A stretch of DNA of 17,374 bases, taken from contig URUT01000023.1 in NCBI GenBank assembly GCA_900551105.1, positions 1-17,374 on the forward strand, written 5' to 3'. How positions within the stretch are numbered: the stretch's first letter is position 1; the number at the start of each line of letters is the position of its first letter. The stretch is from an uncultured Mycoplasmatota bacterium. Lineage in GTDB: Bacteria > Bacillota_I > Bacilli_A > RF39 > UBA660. Both the position numbers and the translations under genes were made by a program. Positions 1 to 6,897 of the stretch are shown here, piece after piece. The notes under the pieces are model-generated. The model ran no database searches and was not told where the DNA came from. It worked only from the letters and a program-made list of their open reading frames with translations.

Positions 1-29
1 ATTATAAAGCCTATAATTTAAGTGAATAG
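1..29 (+). CDS. Possible 3' end of an upstream gene (AgrB-like protease?), partial
   Basis: One reading frame (from base 3) is open from the left edge to a TAG at 27-29, ending in residues YKAYNLSE; a second frame is open to a TAA at 19-21. Either could be the tail of a gene that starts outside the window. In Agr loci the membrane protease AgrB, which processes AgrD, normally lies directly upstream of agrD, and the 27-base gap to the agrD start fits that. Too little sequence is present to identify the protein, so AgrB is inferred from context only. Confidence 0.25.
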
Positions 30-56
30 ATCTTAAGTAGGAAGAAAGGAGGAAAA

Positions 57-161
57 ATGTTAGGAAATATACTATCATTCATTGCAAGTCATATTAGTTC
101 TACTTTTTGTGTAACTGTTATAACTGATGAACCAGAATGTCCAAAATCATTAATTAAATAA
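57..161 (+). CDS. agrD: AgrD-like autoinducing peptide precursor (34 aa)
   Basis: A 34-codon ORF starts at ATG 57, four bases after a consensus AGGAGG (47-52), and ends at TAA 159-161. It has the three-part AgrD layout: a hydrophobic/amphipathic N-terminus (MLGNILSFIASHISS), a central segment with Cys18 (STFCVTVIT), and an acidic, proline-containing tail (DEPECPKSLIK). The tail matches the DExExPK / QPExPKSL type tail of staphylococcal and clostridial AgrD. In that family AgrB cleaves the tail and forms a thiolactone between the cysteine and the new C-terminus; the cyclic peptide is exported and sensed by AgrC. An AgrA/AgrC pair lies immediately downstream on the other strand, which strongly supports the call. 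Oddities are one extra residue between Cys18 and the tail compared with the usual five-residue ring, and a second cysteine (Cys28) inside the tail. The gene is too short for ordinary ORF calling. Confidence 0.85.
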   Translation: MLGNILSFIASHISSTFCVTVITDEPECPKSLIK

Positions 162-196
162 AAACGCAAAATCATAAGTCATTTTAAAAACTTTAT

Positions 197-228
197 AAAA
201 AACCGTTATTTATGCCTAACGGTTTTTT
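197..228. terminator. Bidirectional intrinsic terminator between agrD and agrC
   Basis: A perfect 12-bp stem (197-208 paired with 217-228) with an 8-base loop has an A-run on its left arm and a T-run on its right, so it can work as a terminator in both directions. It lies 36 bases after the agrD stop. The agrC stop codon (216-218) falls at the loop/right-arm junction, so the last agrC bases are part of the hairpin. Confidence 0.85.
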
Positions 229-1493
229 TCTACTTTTATAATTGTTCTAAATATATTTTCTATAATTAATCTTTTTACGGTTATTGATTTACTTAAATTT
301 TCAATATAGTTTAGCCCTATTCCACTATTTCTGTTTTTTGTACTGTAATTCTTTTCACCGAGTCTGTCTATATCCAATTTATTCTTAAATGTATTAGTTA
401 TTTCTATTATATAGTATGATTCTTGGTGATTTATATCCATGCTAATTAATTTTTTGTCGGTTTCTTCACAAGCCTCTATTGCGTTGTCTAAACAGATTGC
501 AACTATTTCACATGTGTCTAAGTATGTTTGTGTTGTTTCATCTAATTCATTATCTTTTAATTTATTATCTACCATAAATTTAATATTTTTAGTTTCTGCG
601 TATTGCATTTTCAAAAATATAATTCCTTGTAATCCTGATGGTATACCGTATATTTTGTTAACCCATGTTTCATCGTCTGTATATTTTTTATACATTTTAT
701 TTATAACTGCGTCTTTTTCTTTAGAACATTTTATTAGGTATAAATCATTTTTTAAGTTATGTTTTAAAGTTCGATAATTATCGGACATTTTTTCATAGTT
801 TTCTAAGTAACCATTTAAATATTTATTCTTAATATTTAGTAGTTTGTTATTATAAATTTCTTTATAAAACAATATTGAGAAATACATCATAAAAAATATC
901 ATCAGGAGAATAGTAATATAATATTTATAATCTAAATAATTAGTACAATATAATCCATTAAATATCGCGATAACAATAATCATTGTATAAATAAATAGTA
1001 ATAGCTTCTTCTTCGTATACATTACATTTATAATACTTTTTACTATTAATAGTAATTTTTTAATTGAAAAGATCGAGTAATATAAATAAGAAAAAATTAT
1101 TGTTATAATTAATTTGGGTAAAAAATGAAGGTTTAATTCAAATATATTTTTAGAAACAAACGACATAACAATCGATAATACTGGGTCTAAAATAAATGCT
1201 ACCAATGCAATAATACTATCTATACAACAGGTTTTATACCATTTTTCACGAAAAATGCTTTTTAATAAAATCAAAATAATTATGCAGCTTATAACTGACG
1301 CTAAAGTTACAGAGCTGTTATTTAAATTATTGAAAGTTACTAGCATTGATGCTATTAGTGTATGAATATAATCTTTGAATAATAGTTTATGATTTATATT
1401 AGATATTTTTTTATAAACTAAAATATAAACGTAGATATTTAAAAATGCACATAACGTAATATATATGAATGTCATATTAAATATTTCACTCAT
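216..1493 (-). CDS. agrC: AgrC-like sensor histidine kinase (GHKL ATPase, peptide receptor)
   Basis: A 425-residue membrane kinase. Residues 1 to about 212 contain roughly six hydrophobic segments (for example 8-28, 62-80, 92-112, 127-143, 163-181, 190-210), typical of the AgrC peptide-sensing domain. A short linker leads to the phospho-acceptor region YRTLKHNLKND, where His245 is the likely autophosphorylation site. The ATPase domain shows the N-box CLDNAIEAC (334-342) and a G-box with STKNRNSGIGL (384-394), both characteristic of AgrC/ComD-type kinases. It should bind the cyclic peptide made from agrD and phosphorylate the regulator encoded just upstream. Its ATG overlaps the agrA stop by 8 bases, implying translational coupling; an AAGGAG lies 12 bases upstream, rather far. 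The order regulator-then-kinase is the reverse of classical agrC-agrA. Confidence 0.9.
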   Translation of the reverse strand: MSEIFNMTFIYITLCAFLNIYVYILVYKKISNINHKLLFKDYIHTLIASMLVTFNNLNNSSVTLASVISCIIILILLKSIFREKWYKTCCIDSIIALVAFILDPVLSIVMSFVSKNIFELNLHFLPKLIITIIFSYLYYSIFSIKKLLLIVKSIINVMYTKKKLLLFIYTMIIVIAIFNGLYCTNYLDYKYYITILLMIFFMMYFSILFYKEIYNNKLLNIKNKYLNGYLENYEKMSDNYRTLKHNLKNDLYLIKCSKEKDAVINKMYKKYTDDETWVNKIYGIPSGLQGIIFLKMQYAETKNIKFMVDNKLKDNELDETTQTYLDTCEIVAICLDNAIEACEETDKKLISMDINHQESYYIIEITNTFKNKLDIDRLGEKNYSTKNRNSGIGLNYIENLSKSITVKRLIIENIFRTIIKVEKNR

Positions 1494-2208
1494 TATTTTT
1501 GATATCTCCTTTTTGAGTTCTGTAATTTTTTGAACATAAATTTACTTTTTCACCTGATGATAGTGTAAATGAACCTTCACTCCAATTATATTCTTGAACA
1601 TAATCTGTATTTACTATACAAGCTCTATGGACTTGTTTAAATCTATCATCTAATTTAGAAAGTGCTTCTGTTATTGATAATGAGGTGGAAAATTTGTTAT
1701 TCTTAGTTACTATGATTATTTTTCTTTCAGCGGTTTCTCTATAAATGTAGTAGATATCTTTTAAATATATCTGTAAATCTGAACTTTTGGTAAAATAAAA
1801 GAACTTCTTTTTATCAAAGCCCTTATTTATTATTAACGTTAATTTTTCGGTTAAAGTTTCGTCTAATTTATGAAACTTTTTAATAAAATAGAAGACTTTG
1901 TATAATGTCTGGAAAACATCATCAAACATTCTATCGTGACTAGTTATAAAAATTATTTCACTGTCCCAATCTGTTTCCCTAATTTCTTTTGCAATATCCA
2001 ATCCTGATTCATGGCCTTTCAGTTGAATATCCAAAATGTAAATCTTAAAGAACGTGTCAGTGCATATAAAATTTTTCAGTTTTTCGCTGTACCCATCAAA
2101 TTGTACAATCTCATATTTTTCGTCGTTTTTAATCATAATTTTGTTGATGATATTAATATATCTATCTCGATATTCTTTTTCATCATCTACTATAACAAAC
2201 TTTATCAT
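1486..2208 (-). CDS. agrA: AgrA-like LytTR response regulator
   Basis: A 240-residue two-domain regulator. The N-terminal receiver domain (1 to about 125) has the acidic pair Asp8/Asp9, phospho-acceptor Asp60 in YILDIQLKG, Thr89 in the IFITSHD strand and Lys110/Lys111. The C-terminal LytTR DNA-binding domain (about 135-232) has the family signature around HRACIVN (194-200) and a terminal NLCSKNYR segment. This combination is that of AgrA/ComE/FsrA-type regulators, which bind direct repeats upstream of quorum-sensing promoters. The ATG at 2208 is preceded by an AAGGAAA ribosome binding site. It is the first gene of an agrA-agrC pair and lies 65 bases after the amidase stop. Read-through from the amidase is possible, but a TATAAT-like element is present in the gap. 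Confidence 0.92.
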   Translation of the reverse strand: MIKFVIVDDEKEYRDRYINIINKIMIKNDEKYEIVQFDGYSEKLKNFICTDTFFKIYILDIQLKGHESGLDIAKEIRETDWDSEIIFITSHDRMFDDVFQTLYKVFYFIKKFHKLDETLTEKLTLIINKGFDKKKFFYFTKSSDLQIYLKDIYYIYRETAERKIIIVTKNNKFSTSLSITEALSKLDDRFKQVHRACIVNTDYVQEYNWSEGSFTLSSGEKVNLCSKNYRTQKGDIKNNE

Positions 2209-2250
2209 ATATATTTCCTTTTCCGTGCTTATAGCCCGTATCCATAACTA

Positions 2251-2256
2251 ATTATA
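2251..2256 (-). promoter_or_regulatory. Possible -10 element for agrA-agrC
   Basis: The - strand reads TATAAT here, about 43 bases before the agrA start codon. The matching -35 position is AT-rich and weak (TTTAAG-like at a 16-base spacing), as would suit a promoter needing an activator such as AgrA. I see no clear pair of AgrA-type direct repeats beside it. Confidence 0.45.
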
Positions 2257-2273
2257 CTACAAAAAAAGAAAAC

Positions 2274-4046
2274 TTAAATAGATTTTGAACTTTTTCTTCT
2301 TTTTTTAGTTTTTATTTTGTTTTTTCTCACTAGCAGTAGAATAATTAGTAGAAATAATAAAGTTAATATAGAAAAAATAATTTTTAAGATGAATGTTAAT
2401 ATTAAATAAATTGTGTATAAGTTGTTAATTTCTTTGGCTTCCTGGCTTTTATTTTTAATGTCATTATAGTTTTCAAGGAACGTTTTACTTTTATTCATCC
2501 ATTTTCTCATTAAAAACATATTATCTTTGTTATAACGATTTTTGTATCTGTTAATAAGTTTTGTTGTTTCAGCATTTACTTCATATAGTGATGGCTCAGC
2601 TGACTTGTTTTCTGTCATGTTTAATTTTTCTAGTGATGCGGCGATGCTTAATAGTTTAGTATCCTTTCCTGTTTTAGTCATTATTTCAAGTCCATAAGGA
2701 AGATTGTCATTATCGTATCCCATAGGTATGGTTATTGCTGGGTAATTGATAGTTGATGAAGCGTGGGCTGATAAATTTATTAGTCCGCTTGTTCCTATTT
2801 TTAGTAATTTATTTTTTGATGATGGATACATAATGATGTCTATGTCGTTTTCGTTATAAAAGTTTCCGATATATTGTGAATAACTATATTTTATGTTATT
2901 TTTTTCATCTAATGTTTTGGTTGTATTACATTCACTGTTGTAGTTTTCTAGTGATTTATCTTTTTCAGCAAGTTCACTAAAAGTTTTTATTGTTCCGGTG
3001 TGATTACTTATATATTTGTCAAATGAATCACAAAAGAGATAACCACTATATGATTTTGCGACTTCATTGTCTTTAGAGATTGTGTAATAATCATCTATGT
3101 AAATGATTTTAGCGCCGGCTTTTTCAATTTTTTCTATGGCCGATAATATTAACTTTTTTACTTCTTCATTTATAAGCTTATTTTCGGGAAGGGTATTGGA
3201 GTCATCACCTTCTATAAAACTTTTTGGAACACCTATTTTTAAATTTGTTAAATCGTATTCTTCTTCGTTTATTTTATTTTCATCCGTCATTATATTAGTC
3301 AAGATTATAGCATCTTTGACATTCTTGGTAATTGTTCCGATAGTGTCTCTTTCTGGGTCATACGGAACTACGCCGTCAGTGCTAATTAAACCCAAAGTTG
3401 GTCTATAACCGACTAGGCTGTTTGCTGATGCTGGAAGTCTAACCGATGAATTTGTATCGGTGCCTAGGGCTGCAACTGCAAAGTTTAAAGCTACGCTTAC
3501 AACTGAGCCCCCACTTGAACCATAAGAAGAATACTTTATATTATAAGCATTTTTTACGGTACCAAAGTCACTTGTTGATGAACTGGCATAAAATGCGTAT
3601 TTACTCATGTTTGATTTAGCTATAATTATTGCGCCGGCGTCTTTTAACTTCTTTATAGCTTCAGCATCTTTTATTGGATAATTATCAGATAAGTTTTTTG
3701 AGCCGTCAGTTGTTGGCATATTTAAAGCGTCTATATTATCTTTTACAATTATTGGTATACCATGAAGAATTGAATGCACGTTACCATTTGCTCGTTCTTC
3801 ATCTAATTTTTGAGCCTCGCTTATGGCATTATCGTTTACTGTAATTAAAGCATTGTATTTATCATTGTATTTTTCAATTCTTTCTAAGTAAATTTTTATT
3901 AAATTCTCACTGGTGATAATTTTTTTGTCTAAAGCATCACTAATTGCTGTTATGTCCATGTTTGTTATATCTATTGGAGCTTCAGTTAGTGCAAAAACGT
4001 TTAAATGAAACAGTGCTAAAAAGAGGATAAAAATTTTTTTATACAT
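2274..4046 (-). CDS. Secreted, membrane-anchored amidase-signature family hydrolase
   Basis: A 590-residue protein of the amidase signature family (relatives: GatA, FAAH, peptide amidases). The Ser-cisSer-Lys triad is visible: Lys102 in IIVKDNID, Ser177 in YGSSGGS and Ser201 in GTDTNSSVRLPAS. The two glycines usually before the nucleophile (GTDTGGS) are Asn and Ser here, but Ser201 itself is kept at the normal 24-residue distance from Ser177. The N-terminus (MYKKIFILFLALFHLNVFA) is a signal peptide or anchor. Near the C-terminus a 25-30 residue hydrophobic segment (about 545-573) is followed by a Lys/Arg-rich tail, so the catalytic domain should face outside. It is therefore not a tRNA amidotransferase subunit. 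The substrate is unknown; an extracellular amide or peptide is inferred. Its ATG overlaps the smpB stop by 8 bases, with GAGAGG upstream as ribosome binding site. Confidence 0.85.
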   Translation of the reverse strand: MYKKIFILFLALFHLNVFALTEAPIDITNMDITAISDALDKKIITSENLIKIYLERIEKYNDKYNALITVNDNAISEAQKLDEERANGNVHSILHGIPIIVKDNIDALNMPTTDGSKNLSDNYPIKDAEAIKKLKDAGAIIIAKSNMSKYAFYASSSTSDFGTVKNAYNIKYSSYGSSGGSVVSVALNFAVAALGTDTNSSVRLPASANSLVGYRPTLGLISTDGVVPYDPERDTIGTITKNVKDAIILTNIMTDENKINEEEYDLTNLKIGVPKSFIEGDDSNTLPENKLINEEVKKLILSAIEKIEKAGAKIIYIDDYYTISKDNEVAKSYSGYLFCDSFDKYISNHTGTIKTFSELAEKDKSLENYNSECNTTKTLDEKNNIKYSYSQYIGNFYNENDIDIIMYPSSKNKLLKIGTSGLINLSAHASSTINYPAITIPMGYDNDNLPYGLEIMTKTGKDTKLLSIAASLEKLNMTENKSAEPSLYEVNAETTKLINRYKNRYNKDNMFLMRKWMNKSKTFLENYNDIKNKSQEAKEINNLYTIYLILTFILKIIFSILTLLFLLIILLLVRKNKIKTKKRRKSSKSI

Positions 4047-4464
4047 TTCTAGCCTCTCTTTTTAAGTCTCGTTCCTTAATTGTTTGCCTTTTGTCATAAG
4101 TGTGTTTTCCTTTACATACACCTAAAAGCACTTTAGCATGATTATTTTTTAAATACACTTCTAATGGAATTAAAGTATAACCTTGTTTGTTAATATCATC
4201 GTTTAAATGTTTAATTTCTATTTTGTGTAAAAGTAGTTTTCTTGTTCTTCTTTCGTCATGATTAAAGCGGTTGCCTTCATCATATTTAGCAATGTACATA
4301 TTTATTAAATACACTTCATTATTTTTGATTTTAGCGTAGGCATCTTTAATGTCTGCACTGCCTTTTCTTAGTGATTTTATTTCGGTCCCTTTTAAGGCAA
4401 TACCTGCTTCTATTTCTTTTTCAATAAAATAATTAAATCTCGCTTTGCGGTTTTTGATTTCCAT
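4039..4464 (-). CDS. smpB: SsrA-binding protein SmpB
   Basis: SmpB binds tmRNA and delivers it to stalled ribosomes for trans-translation. The sequence is typical: NRKARFNYFIEKEIEAGIALKGTEIKSLR near the start (given in part: KARFNYFIE, GTEIKSLR), the central GNRFNHDERRTRKLLLH-like RNA-binding segment, LIPLEVYLKNN, LGVCKGKHTYDKR and a basic tail KERDLKREARNV. I prefer ATG 4464 (141 aa), which is 10 bases after a GGAG on the - strand. An upstream GTG at 4473 gives 144 aa but lies only one base from that GGAG. The gene overlaps the end of rnr by about 30 bases, the usual rnr-smpB pairing in Firmicutes, where ssrA commonly follows. Here an amidase gene follows instead. Confidence 0.96.
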   Translation of the reverse strand: MEIKNRKARFNYFIEKEIEAGIALKGTEIKSLRKGSADIKDAYAKIKNNEVYLINMYIAKYDEGNRFNHDERRTRKLLLHKIEIKHLNDDINKQGYTLIPLEVYLKNNHAKVLLGVCKGKHTYDKRQTIKERDLKREARNV

Positions 4465-6559
4465 TTTGGTCACTCTCCAATACTATAAAATCAATAGTTC
4501 TTGCTTCTTTACTAGCACCTACTACTTTTACTCTTACAGGAGCCCCTAAGCGATACATTTTTTTAGTTTTTTGTCCTACTAGAGCCATTAATTCTTCTAT
4601 GTATGAGTAGTAATCACCTTCTAAGGTATTTGCGTGAACTAGTCCTTCTATCATATTATCAATTTCAACGAAGAATCCAAAATTTGTAACACCGCTGATA
4701 TGGCCCTCATATACTTCACCGATGTGATCTTCCATGTATTCAGCCATTTTCATGTCATCTACTTCTCTTTCGGCTTCTACTGCTGCTTGTTCTCTTGTAC
4801 TACAATTTTCGGCTAATTCTGGTAAGATGCTTTCATAGTAATTAATAGTTTCAGTGTTTATTTTATTTTCAAAAATGAATGTGTGTAACAAACGATGAAC
4901 TGTTAGGTCAGGGTACCTTCTAATAGGACTGGTAAAATGTGTATAACATTTGCTTCCAAGTCCAAAGTGGCCAATATTTTCTGCTGAGTAAACAGCTTTT
5001 TGCATACATCTTAAAAGTAGTGATGAAAAGATTGGGAATTCTTTTGTTCCTTTTAACTGATTAAGAATTTTTTGCATGCTTGTTGGGTTAACGCTGTGGA
5101 AGTTTCCAACTAATTTGTACCCGCATAATGAAACTAAATGGATAAAATTTTCTACTTTTTCTGGTTTTGGTGTTCCGTGAACACGATAAATTGCTGGAAG
5201 ATCCATGTTATATAAATGTGATGCTACTGTTTCATTGGCAGCAATCATAAAGTCTTCTATTAATTTTTCACCGTTTTCTCTATCATATACTTTAACGTCT
5301 ATGCATTTACCAGTTTCATCACAGATGATTTTTGGCTCGTCTATGGAAAAGTCTATGTAGCCTCTTCTTTCTTTATTTTTTCTTAATATAGCAGAAAGTT
5401 TGTTCATAAGTTCTAGTTTTTCCACAAAAGGGGCGTACTCTTCGTCATATTTATTTCTCATTATGACATCATTTACTTTTTTGTAAGTCATTTTTTTAGC
5501 AGATTTGATGTAACTTGGAAAAATGTCATAGTTTACTACATTGCCTTCACTGTTTATTTGCATAACGCAGGAAATTGTTAGTCTTATAACGCCTTCATTT
5601 AAAGAGCAAATGCCATTTGATAATTTATGAGGTAACATAGGAATAACACTGTAAGCTAGGTATGAACTTGTTCCTCTTTGATATGCGTCTTTGTCTAGTG
5701 GACTATTTTTAGTTACATAATGACTGACATCCGCTATATGAACGCCTAGAGTGTATAAATCGTTTTGATAATCTATACTTATGGCATCATCTATGTCTTT
5801 TGTATCATCGCCATCTATTGTAAAGATTGTTTCATTTGTTAGGTCTCTGCGGCCTTTTAAGTCTTTTGGGTCAACTTCATTTGGAATTTCACTTGTTTGG
5901 TTGACAGCTTCCTTACTAAAGTCATCAAAAAAGCCATATTTGTAAGCAACTGTTTTAATATCTATTCCAGGGTCATCTTTATGACCAATAATATCTACAA
6001 CTTTACCAATATAATGATTTGGAGATAATTCTTTTACTAGATTTACTACTATTTTTGAACCTTCTACACAATTACTAGTAGTGTGAGAGTCTAATTCTAT
6101 AAATATTTTTAATTTGTCATTGTCTAGTTTTAAAATTTCTTTGTTATCCTTTATCTGATATTCACCAATTAAATTTTTAGTGTTTCTATTAAGAATTTTA
6201 ATGACTCTTCCTTCGTCTTTTCCTTTATATTTAATAACCTCTACTAGAACTTCATCACCATCAACTGCATTATTTAAATTTTTGTAATCAATATATAAAT
6301 CGTCACCTTCTAGTAACAAAAAACCATTACCACTACGATTAATACTGATTTTGCCAGTTTTTAAATATTCACAGTTTTTTAAATATAGGTATTTGCCTTT
6401 CTTAGTTAAGTAGATTTCGTTTTCTTTAATTAACTCATCTAAAGTTTTTTGAAGTGTTTTTAATTCTTCAGCTGTGTGTAAGTTCAATAGATCGTTAATT
6501 TGAATTAAAGTTAAAGCATCATGTTCTTTTTTTAGTTTATCAATAAGTTCTTGTTTCAT
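4433..6559 (-). CDS. rnr: Ribonuclease R (3'-5' exoribonuclease)
   Basis: A 708-residue RNase R, which degrades structured RNA from the 3' end and, with SmpB/tmRNA, clears defective messages. Domains in order are an N-terminal winged-helix segment (about 1-60), cold-shock OB folds (about 65-205), the RNB catalytic domain (about 235-560) and a C-terminal S1 domain (about 613-695). The metal-binding aspartates are in TIDGDDTKDIDDAI (Asp249, 255, 257, 258). HIADVSHYV (274-282), the GLGSKCYTHFTSPIRRYPD region (533-551) and VTNFGFFVEI in S1 are also conserved. The length is normal, although the basic C-terminal tail of many homologues is missing. The ATG at 6559 is preceded by GGAGG six bases away. 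It starts a likely rnr-smpB-amidase transcript, separated from secG by a terminator. Confidence 0.97.
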   Translation of the reverse strand: MKQELIDKLKKEHDALTLIQINDLLNLHTAEELKTLQKTLDELIKENEIYLTKKGKYLYLKNCEYLKTGKISINRSGNGFLLLEGDDLYIDYKNLNNAVDGDEVLVEVIKYKGKDEGRVIKILNRNTKNLIGEYQIKDNKEILKLDNDKLKIFIELDSHTTSNCVEGSKIVVNLVKELSPNHYIGKVVDIIGHKDDPGIDIKTVAYKYGFFDDFSKEAVNQTSEIPNEVDPKDLKGRRDLTNETIFTIDGDDTKDIDDAISIDYQNDLYTLGVHIADVSHYVTKNSPLDKDAYQRGTSSYLAYSVIPMLPHKLSNGICSLNEGVIRLTISCVMQINSEGNVVNYDIFPSYIKSAKKMTYKKVNDVIMRNKYDEEYAPFVEKLELMNKLSAILRKNKERRGYIDFSIDEPKIICDETGKCIDVKVYDRENGEKLIEDFMIAANETVASHLYNMDLPAIYRVHGTPKPEKVENFIHLVSLCGYKLVGNFHSVNPTSMQKILNQLKGTKEFPIFSSLLLRCMQKAVYSAENIGHFGLGSKCYTHFTSPIRRYPDLTVHRLLHTFIFENKINTETINYYESILPELAENCSTREQAAVEAEREVDDMKMAEYMEDHIGEVYEGHISGVTNFGFFVEIDNMIEGLVHANTLEGDYYSYIEELMALVGQKTKKMYRLGAPVRVKVVGASKEARTIDFIVLESDQNGNQKPQSEI

Positions 6560-6599
6560 AACAATCCTCCATTTTTATTTTAACATAATTATTCTTTTA

Positions 6600-6629
6600 A
6601 AAAAATAAAAAGCACCAATTTGGCACTTT
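6600..6629 (-). terminator. Intrinsic terminator after secG
   Basis: On the - strand an AAAGTGCC / GGTGCTTT hairpin (6609-6629) with two G-T wobble pairs and a five-base loop is followed by a T-rich run. It lies immediately after the secG stop, so it should end the eno-secG transcript and separate it from rnr. Confidence 0.75.
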
Positions 6630-6630
6630 A

Positions 6631-6846
6631 TTAACTTATATAAATTATAAATGATATTACAAAGAATGCTAATCCTAATACTAAAGTTAAGCGGCTTATT
6701 AGTAGTTCTGAGCCTCTTTCTTTTTGATTAGAAAATAATTCAGTATTTCCTCCTGAAATTATTTGGCTAGCATCACTTGCTTTATTACTTTGTAACAATA
6801 CAATTGCAATAAGTAATACTGATATAATTAATAATATAGTTTCCAT
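6631..6846 (-). CDS. secG: Preprotein translocase subunit SecG
   Basis: A 71-residue membrane protein with two hydrophobic segments (about residues 1-20 and 50-70). They are joined by a polar loop with the SecG-type motif SNKASDASQIISGG and a following NQKERGSELLISRLT segment. SecG stimulates protein export through SecYE. I chose ATG 6846, which follows AGGTGA by five bases; an in-frame ATG ten codons upstream would add MLVSYLSGDF and has no good ribosome binding site. The length is slightly below the 73-78 residues usual in Firmicutes. The gene lies 51 bases downstream of eno with no terminator between, and the eno-secG-rnr-smpB order is widely conserved in Bacilli. Confidence 0.95.
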   Translation of the reverse strand: METILLIISVLLIAIVLLQSNKASDASQIISGGNTELFSNQKERGSELLISRLTLVLGLAFFVISFIIYIS

Positions 6847-6897
6847 AAAATCACCTGACAAGTAAGATACTAGCATAATTATTGAGATTTTGCAAGG

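Noticed and set aside
18..38. Direct repeat of TTAAGT (18-23 and 33-38) just upstream of agrD, considered as an AgrA binding site
   Set aside because: The 15-base spacing and sequence do not match the LytTR repeats known for AgrA, and the first copy probably lies within the upstream gene; chance is likely in such AT-rich DNA.
439..777. Plus-strand open frame of 112 codons inside agrC
   Set aside because: It lies wholly antisense to a well supported kinase domain, lacks a ribosome binding site and has no protein-like motifs.
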